From the NCBI RefSeq assembly GCF_963931675.1, contig NZ_OZ007039.1, positions 1,521,657 to 1,585,656 of the forward strand: a stretch of DNA of 64,000 nucleotides. The letters are read 5' to 3'. Shown piece by piece: positions 53,510 through 62,530 of the stretch. Source of the stretch: an uncultured Alistipes sp. GTDB taxonomy: Bacteria; Bacteroidota; Bacteroidia; Bacteroidales; Rikenellaceae. The translations under genes and the position numbers were made by a program. Numbering within the stretch: the first letter of the stretch is position 1; each line of letters opens with the position of its first letter. The notes under the pieces were generated by a model. It was not told where the DNA came from and ran no database searches. It saw only the letters and a program-made list of their open reading frames with translations.

Positions 53510-53671
53510 CGCCTTTTGTAGATAAATTGTCGATAAAATTGCTTCCGGGATCTGGCTTTTTCGTGGGAAAAGTTTGAAATTTGTAGAACCGCACGTTTGC
53601 CCCGTGCGTTTGTCCCGGAAAGGGTGGAAAAATGCTGAAAAACTGAAAAAATAGATAAGAGTCAAGAAGTT

Positions 53672-56227
53672 ATGTCTAAAACAGCCAATGTCGGGGCGCC
53701 GCAGAAGGTCGATTACAACGATGCGGTCGCCGAATCGAAAAAGTATTTCGAGGGTGACGATCTCGCCGCTACGGTGTGGGTGAGCAAGTACGCCCTGAAA
53801 GACTCTTTCGGAAACATCTACGAGCGTTCGCCGCGGGAGATGCACCAGCGTATTGCCGCGGAGATCGAGCGTATCGAGCGGAAGTATCCGAACCCCCTCA
53901 GCAAGGAGGAGGCTTTCGAACTGCTCGACCATTTCCGGTACGTGATTCCGCAGGGCGGTCCGATGACCGGTATCGGAAACAATTTCCAGGTTGCGTCGCT
54001 GTCGAACTGCTTCGTCATCGGGCACAAGCATCCGGCCGACTCCTACGGCGGGATCTTCCGCATGGACGAGGAGCAGGTGCAGTTGATGAAACGGCGCGGC
54101 GGCGTGGGCCATGACCTTTCGCACATCCGCCCGACGGGCAGCCCGGTGCTGAACTCGGCCCTCACGTCGACGGGGATCGTCCCGTTCATGGAGCGCTACT
54201 CGAACTCGACGCGCGAGGTGGCGCAGGACGGCCGCCGCGGGGCCCTGATGCTGACGCTCTCGATCAAACACCCCGACGCCGAGCGCTTCATCGACGCCAA
54301 GGTCGATACGGGCAAGGTTACGGGTGCGAATGTCTCGATCAAGATCGACGACGAGTTCATGCGTGCGGCGCTGGCCGGGAAGAAGTACCACCAGCAGTTC
54401 CCGATCGTCTCGGACCAGCCCAAGTTCGAGCAGGATATCGACGCGAAGAAACTCTGGGAGAAGATCATCCACAATGCGTGGAAATCGGCCGAGCCGGGCG
54501 TGCTGTTCTGGGATACGGTGATCCGCGAGAGCATCCCCGACTGCTATGCCGATGAGGGTTTCGTGACGGTTTCGACGAACCCCTGCGGGGAGATTCCGCT
54601 CTGCCCCTACGATTCGTGCCGTCTGCTGGCGATGAACCTCTTCAGCTATGTGGACAACCCGTTCAAGACCGACGCGAAGTTCAACTTCGAAAAGTTCCGT
54701 GACCATGTGGGCAAGGCCATGCACATGATGGACGACATCATCGACCTGGAGTTGGAGAAGGTGGAGCAGATCATCGCCAAGATCGAAGGCGATCCCGAGG
54801 ATATGGATGTCCGCCGTGTGGAGCTGGAACTCTGGAAGAAGATCCGGACGATGGCCCAGAAGGGACGCCGCACGGGCCTCGGCATCACGGCCGAGGGTGA
54901 CATGCTGGCCGCCCTGGGGTTGCGCTACGGTTCGCAGGAGGCGATCGACTTCGCCGTGGAGGTGCAGAAGACGCTGGCGCTGGCCGCCTACGGGGCTTCG
55001 GTGAAGATGGCCGCCGAGCGCGGGGCCTTCCCGATCTACGATACGGCCAAGGAGGCGAACAATCCGATGATCGCACGGATCCGGGAGGCCGATCCTGCGC
55101 TCTACGAGGAGATGACGAAGGTCGGGCGGCGCAACATCGCCATGCTGACCATCGCACCGACGGGTACGACGTCGCTCATGTCGCAGACCACGTCGGGAAT
55201 CGAGCCTGTTTTCCGCACGGTCTACAAGCGCCGCCGGAAGATCAACCCCTCGGATCACGACACGCATGTCGACTATGAGGATGAAACGGGCGAGAAGTTC
55301 CAGGAGTACAACGTCTACCACCACAACTTCGTGAAGTGGCTGGAGGCGAACGGCTACGACACGTCGAAACTGGCGACGATCTCCGACGAGGAGCTCGCCA
55401 AGTGGGTGGAGGCGTCGCCCTACCACGGCGCTACGGCCAACGACATCGACTGGGTGGCCAAGGTAAAGATGCAGGGTGCGATCCAGAAGTGGGTGGACCA
55501 CTCGATCTCGGTGACGGTGAACCTCCCGAACAACGTTTCGGAGGAGTTGGTTGCCGATGTCTACCGTACGGCCTGGGAGTGCGGTTGCAAGGGCGTCACG
55601 GTCTACCGCGACGGCTGCCGCTCGGGCGTGCTGCTGGACAAGAACGCCAAAGGTAAGAAATCGCGTTGTGAGGAGCACCCGGGTGAGGTGCCGAAGCGCC
55701 CGAAGTCGATTCCTGCAGACATCGTGCGGTTCAAGAACGGTTCGGAGGACTGGATCGCCTTCGTCGGGTTGCAGAACGGCCGTCCGTATGAGATTTTCAC
55801 CGGAAAGATCGAGGAGGATGCCATGTACATTCCGCCGAAGATCCGGAAAGGCTATATAATAAAGGTACGCGAGGAGAACGGCACGAAGCGTTACGACTTC
55901 CAGTATGTCGACCGTTACGGCTATACGAATACGATCGGCGGGATCTCGCGCCTGTTCAACGAGGAGTTCTGGAACTATGCCAAGCTGATTTCGGGTGTGC
56001 TGCGCCACGGGATGCCGATCGAGAAGACCGTTTCGCTGATCGAGTCGCTGCATCTGGACAGCGTGTCGATCAATACGTGGAAGACGGGCGTCTGCCGGGC
56101 GTTGAAACAGTACATCGTCGACGGCACGAAGTCCAAAGGGAAGTGTCCGAGCTGCGGTCAGGAGAACATGGCTTACCAGAACGGATGTCTGACCTGTATG
56201 TCCTGCGGCTATTCGAAGTGCGGTTGA
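53672..56227 (+). CDS. nrdJ: Adenosylcobalamin-dependent (class II) ribonucleoside reductase
   Basis: 851 residues. Active-site pattern of class II enzymes: Cys113 in SLSNCFVIG, NPCGEIPL with Cys305 and Glu307, HDLSHIRPTGSPV, and TIAPTGTTSLMSQTTSGIEP. The C-terminus carries a zinc-ribbon-like CPSCGQ...CMSCGYSKCG that probably also delivers electrons. It makes deoxyribonucleotides using vitamin B12 and needs no oxygen. The 215-bp leader has no B12 riboswitch that I can recognise. It is monocistronic, with a terminator at 56256-56292. Confidence 0.94.
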   Translation: MSKTANVGAPQKVDYNDAVAESKKYFEGDDLAATVWVSKYALKDSFGNIYERSPREMHQRIAAEIERIERKYPNPLSKEEAFELLDHFRYVIPQGGPMTGIGNNFQVASLSNCFVIGHKHPADSYGGIFRMDEEQVQLMKRRGGVGHDLSHIRPTGSPVLNSALTSTGIVPFMERYSNSTREVAQDGRRGALMLTLSIKHPDAERFIDAKVDTGKVTGANVSIKIDDEFMRAALAGKKYHQQFPIVSDQPKFEQDIDAKKLWEKIIHNAWKSAEPGVLFWDTVIRESIPDCYADEGFVTVSTNPCGEIPLCPYDSCRLLAMNLFSYVDNPFKTDAKFNFEKFRDHVGKAMHMMDDIIDLELEKVEQIIAKIEGDPEDMDVRRVELELWKKIRTMAQKGRRTGLGITAEGDMLAALGLRYGSQEAIDFAVEVQKTLALAAYGASVKMAAERGAFPIYDTAKEANNPMIARIREADPALYEEMTKVGRRNIAMLTIAPTGTTSLMSQTTSGIEPVFRTVYKRRRKINPSDHDTHVDYEDETGEKFQEYNVYHHNFVKWLEANGYDTSKLATISDEELAKWVEASPYHGATANDIDWVAKVKMQGAIQKWVDHSISVTVNLPNNVSEELVADVYRTAWECGCKGVTVYRDGCRSGVLLDKNAKGKKSRCEEHPGEVPKRPKSIPADIVRFKNGSEDWIAFVGLQNGRPYEIFTGKIEEDAMYIPPKIRKGYIIKVREENGTKRYDFQYVDRYGYTNTIGGISRLFNEEFWNYAKLISGVLRHGMPIEKTVSLIESLHLDSVSINTWKTGVCRALKQYIVDGTKSKGKCPSCGQENMAYQNGCLTCMSCGYSKCG

Positions 56228-56255
56228 GGATTGTATCTTCAGCTCTAAATCAACC

Positions 56256-56292
56256 AAAAAAGGTTCGAAACGGCGTTTTCGGACCTTTTTTT
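56256..56292 (+). terminator. Terminator after nrdJ
   Basis: AAAAAAGGT(T)CGAAA pairs with TTTTCG(G)ACCTTTTTT; a strong A-stem-T structure usable in both directions. Confidence 0.8.
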
Positions 56293-56358
56293 ACGGATCA
56301 GAAGAGATTTTTGCGCATTTTTTGCAGGTGTAGAATCGTTTTTTATAAAAAAATGCGT

Positions 56359-56366
56359 ACTTTTAC
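56359..56366 (+). promoter_or_regulatory. Possible -7 element of the OmpA-family gene
   Basis: TACTTTTA differs from TAnnTTTG at the last base, 47 bp before the ATG at 56413. Confidence 0.4.
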
Positions 56367-56412
56367 GACAAGTATGTGAGGTCAACAGAATGTGCAATAA
56401 AACGTATTTAAT

Positions 56413-57603
56413 ATGAAAAAGATTTTCCTGACTTTCGCAGTCGCGATATTCGCGGTTTCGGCATGGGCAGAAGGAACCCCCAAGAAGCCGAGTTTTGCAG
56501 GATTCGTCTCGAACGGTTTCTGGGATAATTGGGAGATATCGGCCGGTTTGGGTGCCGGTACGGCATTTTCGAACGGTGGGAACCTGGGAGCCCGCAGCGA
56601 GCGTTTCGGGTTCGAGGGCAACGTGTCGCTGACGAAGTGGCTGCATCCGGTTGTCGGAGTCCGCGGACAGTTGCAGGGCGGCTGGTTCAACAACTTCGAT
56701 GCGGATCTGGGCAAGATGTCGTGGCCGTACTTGTTCGTTCACACGGACGTGATGGTCAACCTCTCGAACTGGATCGGCGGCTATCGTGAGGATCGTGCCT
56801 GGTATGGCGTGCCGTTTGCCGGTTTCGGTTATATGGCGTCGAACTTCACCGATGGCAGCCAGCGTGACAACCACAGCGGTACGAATCAGGAGTTCGCCTT
56901 TACGGCGGGTTTGCTGAACAAGTTCCGCCTGTCGCCGTCGTTCGACTTCAACCTCGAACTGAAGGGCCTTCTGGCCAAATCGGATATTTGCCCGGCCGGC
57001 ATGAACGGTGCCTACCTCTTCGGGTTTACGGCAACCGCCGGTATCACCTATCGCTTCAACCAGCGCGGCTGGGAGCGTGGCGTCCCGGGATATACGGCCG
57101 AGGATATTCGGGCTTTCCAGGATGCCGTGGCTTCGGGTAATGCGGCTCTGAAGGCTGCGAAGGATGAGAATGCCCGTCTGAACGAGCAGTTGACGGCTGC
57201 CCAGGCTGCTGCTAAGGCCGCCGAGAAGGCTGCCGCGCAGGCTGAGGCCAAAGCCGCAGCCGAGGCTCGGAAGGTGAATACTTCGGCTCCGACTTCGATT
57301 ATCTTCTACGATTACAGCATGTCGAAACTCACGGCGAAGGACAAGACGCGCCTGGAGCTGACCGCCGATCTGATCAAGAACGGTCCGAAGGATCGGGTTT
57401 ACACGATCCAGGGCCACGCCGACCAGCAGACGGGTACGGCTGCCGGGAACAAGCGGGTTGCCGAGAACCGTGCGAAGAATGTCTACGACTTCCTGGTTAA
57501 ATGCGGTGTGAACCCCAAGCAGCTCACCTACGAGGGCCTGGGCAACGAGCCGGATGTCTACAAGAACAACCAGAAGGCCAACCGCTCGGTAATCATCAAG
57601 TAA
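56413..57603 (+). CDS. OmpA family outer membrane protein
   Basis: 396 residues. Signal peptide KKIFLTFAVAIFAVSAWA. The N-terminal beta barrel has WEISAGLGAGTAFSNGG, LTKWLHPVVGVRGQLQGGWF and GFTATAGITYRFNQRGW. An Ala-rich coiled-coil linker (about residues 240-290) follows. The C-terminal OmpA peptidoglycan-binding domain has IIFYDYSMSKLTAKDKTRLE, QGHADQQTGTAAGNKRVAEN, RAKNVYDFLVKCGVNP and NRSVIIK. Peptidoglycan-anchored abundant porin-like proteins of this type are common in Bacteroidales. Confidence 0.93.
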   Translation: MKKIFLTFAVAIFAVSAWAEGTPKKPSFAGFVSNGFWDNWEISAGLGAGTAFSNGGNLGARSERFGFEGNVSLTKWLHPVVGVRGQLQGGWFNNFDADLGKMSWPYLFVHTDVMVNLSNWIGGYREDRAWYGVPFAGFGYMASNFTDGSQRDNHSGTNQEFAFTAGLLNKFRLSPSFDFNLELKGLLAKSDICPAGMNGAYLFGFTATAGITYRFNQRGWERGVPGYTAEDIRAFQDAVASGNAALKAAKDENARLNEQLTAAQAAAKAAEKAAAQAEAKAAAEARKVNTSAPTSIIFYDYSMSKLTAKDKTRLELTADLIKNGPKDRVYTIQGHADQQTGTAAGNKRVAENRAKNVYDFLVKCGVNPKQLTYEGLGNEPDVYKNNQKANRSVIIK

Positions 57604-57626
57604 CCGATACGGATGTCCCTTTTCAG

Positions 57627-57660
57627 AAAATGCTCCCCGCTTTTGGGGAGCATTTTTTTT
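57627..57660 (+). terminator. Terminator after the OmpA-family gene
   Basis: AAAATGCTCCCC and GGGGAGCATTTT form a perfect 12-bp stem around GCTTTT, followed by more T. The rest of 57661-57779 has no gene. Confidence 0.88.
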
Positions 57661-57779
57661 GGTAGGCAGGGGTGGCGGCGATGCGGTGAAAGGATGGGGA
57701 AACGGGGGCGCGGAGAGTTGCAAGAGGGGAGGGGTATCCTGTTGTCACATGTCCGGCGGGAGGTTGGTGCGGGCCCGGG

Positions 57780-58070
57780 TCAGCGGATGATGACGGCATT
57801 GACCAGTTGGACTCCGGAACGCCGGTTAATCTCCTCCTTGAGTGCCTCCCGCTGGTAGAAAAGCTCGGAACGCACGACACTCGACTGGATCCGGACATAC
57901 AGAATCCGCTTTTCGAGCCGCAACTCGGTTGTCAGATCCGCCACACGGTCTCCGACGATCTCCCGCCACGTATCGGGGAGTTTCCCTTCGGCGACCCTCG
58001 CGGCGACATAGGGGCGTTTGAAGAACTCGTCCAGCAGGTCGCCCATCAGTATGGTTTTCGTGCGTCTCAT
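57780..58070 (-). CDS. DciA-like (DUF721) protein
   Basis: 96 residues: LLDEFFKRPYVAARVAEGKL, DTWREIVGDRVADLTTELRL, LYVRIQSSVVRSELFYQREA, LKEEINRRSGVQLVNAVIIR. This is the DUF721 pattern (W..IVG...A..T and L.V...S...R.EL...). DciA proteins help load the replicative helicase in bacteria without DnaC, which fits the recF neighbourhood. It overlaps the recF stop by 4 bp (ATGA). Confidence 0.85.
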   Translation of the reverse strand: MRRTKTILMGDLLDEFFKRPYVAARVAEGKLPDTWREIVGDRVADLTTELRLEKRILYVRIQSSVVRSELFYQREALKEEINRRSGVQLVNAVIIR

Positions 58071-59230
58071 TCGTGTGCCGGTTGGGTCGGTTTCCCGGAC
58101 GGGTTCTCGGATAGTTCTTCGGACGGTTCCTTCGCTCCGGCATCCCGGGTGACGTCGCCGTCGGTTACGGTAAAGAGCGCGTAGTCCCCACCGGCCCGAT
58201 CGAGAATCCGCTTCAGCCGCGTGGGGTTGCAGTCGGAGATGAAAATCTGCCCGAAGGTTTCGGCCGATACCAGGCGGATCAGTTGCTCGACCCGTCCGGC
58301 ATCGAGTTTGTCGAAGAGGTCGTCCAGCAGCAGGATGGGATGCTCGTGCTTCTCCTCGGCGACAATGGCGTACTGGGCGAGTTTCAGGGCGATCAGGAAG
58401 GATTTCTGCTGCCCCTGCGATCCGTATTTCCGCAGGGGGTAGCCTCCGATCTTCAGCACCAGGTCGTCGCGGTGGATGCCTGCGGTGGTGAATTCGTTGA
58501 CGAGATCCCGCTGCCGGGCATTCTGCAGTACCTCCTCGAAGGGCCGTTCGTTCAATTCGGACTTGTAGAGGAGTTCGACCTGTTCGCAGTCTCCGGAGAG
58601 CGTGCGGTAGTATTCCGCCACGACGGGCTGCAGCCGCTGGACAAACTCCCGGCGGCGATCATGGATTTTGTTCCCGTGTTCGCAGAGCTGGCGGTCGTAG
58701 ATCTGCAGCATCGTTTCGTCGGGCTGCATCTTGAGCAGGCGGTTGCGCTCGGCCAGGACGGCGTTGTAACGCATGACGGCCTGCAGGTAGGGGCGGTCGA
58801 GCTGCGCGATGAAGGCATTGAGGTAACGGCGCCGTTCATCCGCTGCGTCGGAGATCAGGGCGCTGTCGGCCGGGGAGACGATCACCGCGGGGATCAGACC
58901 CACATGGTCCGCAAGCCGTTCGTATACCTTTCCGTTCCGTTTGAGGACCTTGCCGCCCTTGCGGGAGAAGGAGCAGACGATGCTTTCGCTCTTTCCGGAG
59001 TCGGTGGCGTATGCGCCGTCCGCAAGGAAGAAGTCGGCATCGTGCCGGACGCTCTGTCCGTCGGTCATCTGCAGGGCGGATTTGCACATCGAGAGGTAGT
59101 AAACGGCATCGATGATGTTCGTTTTTCCGGCTCCGTTGTCCCCCACCAGCGCATTGATTCCGGGACAGAAGGCGAGTTCCACCTGTCGGATGTTTTTGAA
59201 ATTCAGCAGCGCTAATTTTTTCAGGTACAT
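58067..59230 (-). CDS. recF: DNA replication and repair protein RecF
   Basis: 387 residues from the ATG at 59230 (an upstream in-frame Met at 59245 is less likely). Walker A is at 30-37 (GDNGAGKT) after LKKLALLNFKNIRQVELAFC. The signature region is YPLRKYGSQGQQKSFLIALK and Walker B is HPILLLDDLFDKLDAGRVEQ. It binds single-strand/double-strand junctions with RecO and RecR (recR is at 50809). The last 25 residues after VTDGDVTRD are an acidic, low-complexity extension not typical of the family. A -7 element lies only 5 bp upstream of the start. Confidence 0.95.
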   Translation of the reverse strand: MYLKKLALLNFKNIRQVELAFCPGINALVGDNGAGKTNIIDAVYYLSMCKSALQMTDGQSVRHDADFFLADGAYATDSGKSESIVCSFSRKGGKVLKRNGKVYERLADHVGLIPAVIVSPADSALISDAADERRRYLNAFIAQLDRPYLQAVMRYNAVLAERNRLLKMQPDETMLQIYDRQLCEHGNKIHDRRREFVQRLQPVVAEYYRTLSGDCEQVELLYKSELNERPFEEVLQNARQRDLVNEFTTAGIHRDDLVLKIGGYPLRKYGSQGQQKSFLIALKLAQYAIVAEEKHEHPILLLDDLFDKLDAGRVEQLIRLVSAETFGQIFISDCNPTRLKRILDRAGGDYALFTVTDGDVTRDAGAKEPSEELSENPSGKPTQPAHE

Positions 59231-59234
59231 AAGG

Positions 59235-59242
59235 CAAAAATA
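59235..59242 (-). promoter_or_regulatory. -7 element immediately before recF
   Basis: On the minus strand TATTTTTG ends 5 bp before the recF ATG, so transcription would begin at or next to the start codon. Confidence 0.5.
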
Positions 59243-59262
59243 CAAAAAATCCGGACACGACC

Positions 59263-59292
59263 TTGTACATTGTGAATAGTTTTGTATCTTTG
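59263..59292 (+). promoter_or_regulatory. Promoter of the TPR protein-ribH operon
   Basis: TTG (59263-59265), 19 bp, then TATCTTTG (59285-59292), 44 bp before the ATG at 59336; a canonical -33/-7 pair. Confidence 0.7.
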
Positions 59293-59335
59293 CAGACTAT
59301 CGTACGGATTATAAACTAAAAACACGGATAACACT

Positions 59336-60019
59336 ATGGCAAAAAAGAATGTCGCCGAACCGGAAACCCTCGGTGAAGCAATGAACAAAACGGAGATCTT
59401 TTTCGAGAAGAACGGCCGCATGATGTCCTACATTTTCCTGGGACTTTTGATTCTTGCGGCCTTGATTTTCGGTTATCGGTCGCTGCTCGTCCAGCCCCGT
59501 GCGGAGAAGGCCGCGGAGATGATTGCCGAAGCCCAGAACCGTTTTGACAGTGAAACCCCGGATTTCGAACTCGCCTTGCAGGGCGATGCCAACGGCGCGG
59601 GCTTCCTGGATGTGATCGAGCAGTACGGTTCGACGCCTTCGGGGAACCTGGCGAAGCACTATGCGGGGATCTGCTACCTACGGACGGGGGACCTGGAGAA
59701 TGCCGCGAAGTACCTGGCCAAATACTCGCCGGTGAAGGGAATCCCGGGATCGCTGATCAACGCCCAGAACTACGGGCTGCAGGGCGATGTGGCGGTCGAG
59801 CAGCAGAACTACGCCCAGGCGGTGAAATTCTATGAGAAGGCCGTGCAGGCTGCCGACAACAACATGACGACGCCGATGTACCTTCGCAAGGCGGGCCTCG
59901 CCGAGCAGGCGCAGGGTAACCATGCTGCGGCTGCAGCCTACTACGAGCGGATCCTGACCTCGTATCCCGCTTCGATGGAGGCCCGGGATGCCGAGAAACT
60001 GCTGGGCAGTGTCAAATAA
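59336..60019 (+). CDS. Membrane-anchored TPR protein (YfgM-like)
   Basis: 227 residues. A cytoplasmic N-terminus, one membrane helix (SYIFLGLLILAALIFGY, about 37-53), then a periplasmic helical region with TPR units (KHYAGICYLRTGDLENAAKY, GDVAVEQQNYAQAVKFYEKA, RKAGLAEQAQGNHAAAAAYY). The layout resembles YfgM, a periplasmic chaperone-network partner in other bacteria. It lies 10 bp upstream of ribH. Confidence 0.85.
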   Translation: MAKKNVAEPETLGEAMNKTEIFFEKNGRMMSYIFLGLLILAALIFGYRSLLVQPRAEKAAEMIAEAQNRFDSETPDFELALQGDANGAGFLDVIEQYGSTPSGNLAKHYAGICYLRTGDLENAAKYLAKYSPVKGIPGSLINAQNYGLQGDVAVEQQNYAQAVKFYEKAVQAADNNMTTPMYLRKAGLAEQAQGNHAAAAAYYERILTSYPASMEARDAEKLLGSVK

Positions 60020-60028
60020 GCGACAGCG

Positions 60029-60559
60029 ATGGCAACCCGGAATCACAATCTTTCGAAATTCGACTCTCCGCTGCCTTCGGCTGCGGACATGCGCTTCGGG
60101 ATCGTCGTCGCGGAGTGGAACCGTGAGGTGACCGAGGCGTTGCTGGAGGGAGCCGTGCGGACGTTGCGGGCTGCGGGGTGTCCGGACATGAACATTCAGG
60201 TGAAATATGTCCCCGGCACCTTTGAGCTCTCGCTCGGAGCGCAATTCTTCGCCGAATATACGGATGTCGATGCGGTGATCGCCCTGGGGTGTGTCATCCA
60301 GGGGGATACGCGGCATTTCGACTTCATCTGCCAGGGGGTCACCCAGGGAATTACGCAGCTGCAGATCCAGTGGAACATGCCGATTGCCTTCGGCGTGCTG
60401 ACGGTCAACGACATGCAGCAGGCTCTGGACCGTTGCGGAGGCCGTCTCGGCAACAAGGGTGACGAAGCGGCTGCTACGGCGATCAACATGGTGAAGCTGC
60501 AGATCGACATGGAGGCCGCCTCTCCGGAGAAGGAGCCCGACCGCCGCAACATCAATTGA
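60029..60559 (+). CDS. ribH: 6,7-dimethyl-8-ribityllumazine synthase
   Basis: 176 residues. Motifs: FGIVVAEWNREVTEALLEGA, VKYVPGTFELSLGAQFFAE, DAVIALGCVIQGDTRHFDFI (catalytic His in the GDTxHF loop), IAFGVLTVNDMQQALDRCGG and NKGDEAAATAINMVKLQ. It forms the penultimate intermediate of riboflavin. The C-terminus (ASPEKEPDRRNIN) is a little longer than usual. The pairing with the TPR gene suggests an operon. Confidence 0.95.
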   Translation: MATRNHNLSKFDSPLPSAADMRFGIVVAEWNREVTEALLEGAVRTLRAAGCPDMNIQVKYVPGTFELSLGAQFFAEYTDVDAVIALGCVIQGDTRHFDFICQGVTQGITQLQIQWNMPIAFGVLTVNDMQQALDRCGGRLGNKGDEAAATAINMVKLQIDMEAASPEKEPDRRNIN

Positions 60560-60633
60560 TTGCGGATACCTCTTCGGGAGGCCGGGCCGAAAACGGCGCA
60601 GCCGACAAGCCATTTCCCGAAGACTCGAATATG

Positions 60634-60670
60634 AAAATCCCGGATCCATTCAGATGGGTCCGGGATTTTT
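60634..60670. terminator. Terminator after ribH
   Basis: AAAATCCCGGATCCAT and ATGGGTCCGGGATTTTT form a long stem (one mismatch) around TCAG; T-rich on both strands, so it can serve the convergent transporter gene too. Confidence 0.85.
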
Positions 60671-60745
60671 CATGGCCAACCTCTCCATGACCGGCTTTTT
60701 ACGGCCAGCCTTTCCCATGTCGGCCCTCTCATTGACCGGCCCTCC
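60671..60745. repeat. Five degenerate 15-bp tandem units
   Basis: CATGGCCAACCTCTC, CATGACCGGCTTTTT, ACGGCCAGCCTTTCC, CATGTCGGCCCTCTC and ATTGACCGGCCCTCC follow each other without gaps, between the ribH terminator and the stop codon of the transporter gene. Confidence 0.6.
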
Positions 60746-60749
60746 CGGC

Positions 60750-62099
60750 TTAAAAGACGCCCAGATTGTCGAGGAAGACCATCAGCATCACGATGGGGCA
60801 GAGATAGCGCAACAGGAAGATGAAGGTTCGGTAAATCCGGAATTTCAAGGCTCCGTTGTTGGTGATCTGATCCTTGAGCACCTGCCGGTCGAGTTTCCAA
60901 CCGACGAAGATGCAGGTGAAGAATCCGCCGACGGGCAGCATGATATTGGCCGTGAGGTAGTCCAGCAGGTCGAAGAGGTTGAGCCCGAACAGTTTCCACC
61001 CGCTTAGCAGGCCGACCGACAGCGAGGCGGCGATTCCCAACAGCGAGGTAGCGGCGGTGGTGGTCCAGGCTGCGGCCCGGCGGCTCATGTGCCACTCTTC
61101 GTGGCAGTAAGCCGTGATTACCTCATGTAAGGAGATCGTTGAGGTGAGCGCCGCAACGACCAGCAGCAGAAAGAATACCGTCGACCAGACCATGCTCAGC
61201 GGCATTCCGTTGAAGATGCTGGGCAGGGTGATGAAGACCAGCGAAGGTCCCGACGAGGGTTCGATCCCGACGCTGAAGACCGCCGGGAAGATCACCACAC
61301 CGGCCAGTATGGCGACCAGCGTATCGAGGATCGTGACATTCAGGGCCGTATGGCGCAGGTTGGTTTCGGGTTTGAAGTAGGAGGCGTAGGTGACCATGGT
61401 CCCGATGCCGATCGAGAGCGAGAAGAAGGCCTGCCCGAGCGCTACGAGGACCGTCGAAGGGGTAACCTTCGAAAAATCGGGCTTGAAGAAGAACCGGAAA
61501 CCCTCTCCACCGCCGGGCATCAGCAGCGAGTGGATCGCCAGGGCGATCAGAACGACGAAGAGCAGCGGCATCAGGACTTTGGCCGAGCGTTCGATTCCCT
61601 TCTGCACGCCGAGGGCGATGACGAAGTGGGTGGCCAGGGCGAAGAGCAGCGTGTAGAGCACCGGACGCCACGGATTCTGGATGAAGTTCTCGAAGACCGT
61701 CCTGTACTCCTCGACCGTGGCGTATTTTGCCAGACTGCCCGTCACCGAGTGGACCATGTATTCGGCGGTCCAGCCCGACACGACGAAATAGAACCCCAGG
61801 ATGAGGAAGGCTGCCAGTACGCCGTTGTATCCGAGGAAACTCCAGCGTTTGTCGAGCGAGCGGTAGGCCCCGACGGCATTGCGGTGCGTGGCGCGTCCGA
61901 CGGAGAATTCGGCGAGCATGAGCGGCAGGCCCAGCAGCAGGACGCAGAGGATATAGATCACCAGAAAGGCTCCGCCTCCGTTGTCTCCGGCGACGTAGGG
62001 AAACCGCCAGATGTTGCCCAGTCCCACGGAACTTCCCGCTGCGACCAGGACGGCACTCAGTTTCCCTCCCAGCGTGGCACGATTGTGCAAATGGTTCAT
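60750..62099 (-). CDS. Sodium:neurotransmitter symporter (NSS) family transporter
   Basis: 449 residues from the ATG at 62099; the frame stays open far upstream (to 63236) only because of the opposite-frame tyrS and folB genes. The N-terminus GGKLSAVLVAAGSSVGLGNI WRFPY carries the family's first-helix substrate and sodium site. AFFSLSIGIGTMVTYASYFK lies in helix 6. About eleven hydrophobic helices are visible, as in bacterial NSS proteins. It imports an amino acid with Na+; the substrate cannot be told. It follows folB by 68 bp. Confidence 0.92.
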   Translation of the reverse strand: MNHLHNRATLGGKLSAVLVAAGSSVGLGNIWRFPYVAGDNGGGAFLVIYILCVLLLGLPLMLAEFSVGRATHRNAVGAYRSLDKRWSFLGYNGVLAAFLILGFYFVVSGWTAEYMVHSVTGSLAKYATVEEYRTVFENFIQNPWRPVLYTLLFALATHFVIALGVQKGIERSAKVLMPLLFVVLIALAIHSLLMPGGGEGFRFFFKPDFSKVTPSTVLVALGQAFFSLSIGIGTMVTYASYFKPETNLRHTALNVTILDTLVAILAGVVIFPAVFSVGIEPSSGPSLVFITLPSIFNGMPLSMVWSTVFFLLLVVAALTSTISLHEVITAYCHEEWHMSRRAAAWTTTAATSLLGIAASLSVGLLSGWKLFGLNLFDLLDYLTANIMLPVGGFFTCIFVGWKLDRQVLKDQITNNGALKFRIYRTFIFLLRYLCPIVMLMVFLDNLGVF

Positions 62100-62167
62100 A
62101 TTCGGACTCTTTTGTGAAATGCCGGACGGACGGGGAAGTCCAATACCCCTCCGGTCCGGCATCCGGT

Positions 62168-62521
62168 TTATTTTTCCAGAACGACGCTGACCCGTTCCAG
62201 CTTCCCGCCCAGGGGCGGAGCCAGTTTCGAAACCGTGCATTTCACGTGCCGGACCTGCGGAAATCCGGCATGGATCGCATCGATGATGTTCATGGCGACG
62301 CGTTCGATCGTGCGCTGCGTGACGGCCATCTGCTGCCTGACCACCTCGTAAACCGAGAGGTAGTTCACGGCCTTTTCGACGCTGTCCCCGGCGGCCACGT
62401 CTCCCAGATCCGCGGTGATCTCCACGTCGACCGTGAAGCGGTTCCCGACCTTGCGCTCCAGTTCGTAGCAGCCGTGCAGCGCCCGAAACTCCATGCGTTG
62501 CAGGACGATGCGGTACTCCAT
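62168..62521 (-). CDS. folB: Dihydroneopterin aldolase
   Basis: 117 residues: RIVLQRMEFRALHGCYELER (active-site Glu and HG region), NRFTVDVEITADLGDVAAGD, AVNYLSVYEVVRQQMAVTQR, RHVKCTVSKLAPPLGGKLER (catalytic Lys in the VSKLxPP motif). It acts in folate synthesis. It lies 9 bp after tyrS and probably is co-transcribed with it. Confidence 0.93.
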   Translation of the reverse strand: MEYRIVLQRMEFRALHGCYELERKVGNRFTVDVEITADLGDVAAGDSVEKAVNYLSVYEVVRQQMAVTQRTIERVAMNIIDAIHAGFPQVRHVKCTVSKLAPPLGGKLERVSVVLEK

Positions 62522-62530
62522 ATCCCTGTT

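Noticed and set aside
53457..53671. Cobalamin riboswitch upstream of nrdJ
   Set aside because: Expected for some B12-dependent genes, but I could not find the conserved B12-box or a matching fold; only a ridA terminator and A-rich leader are visible.
53393..56257. 954-codon open frame on the minus strand
   Set aside because: Shadow of the class II ribonucleotide reductase gene; composition is Arg/Leu/Val-rich with no recognisable motif.
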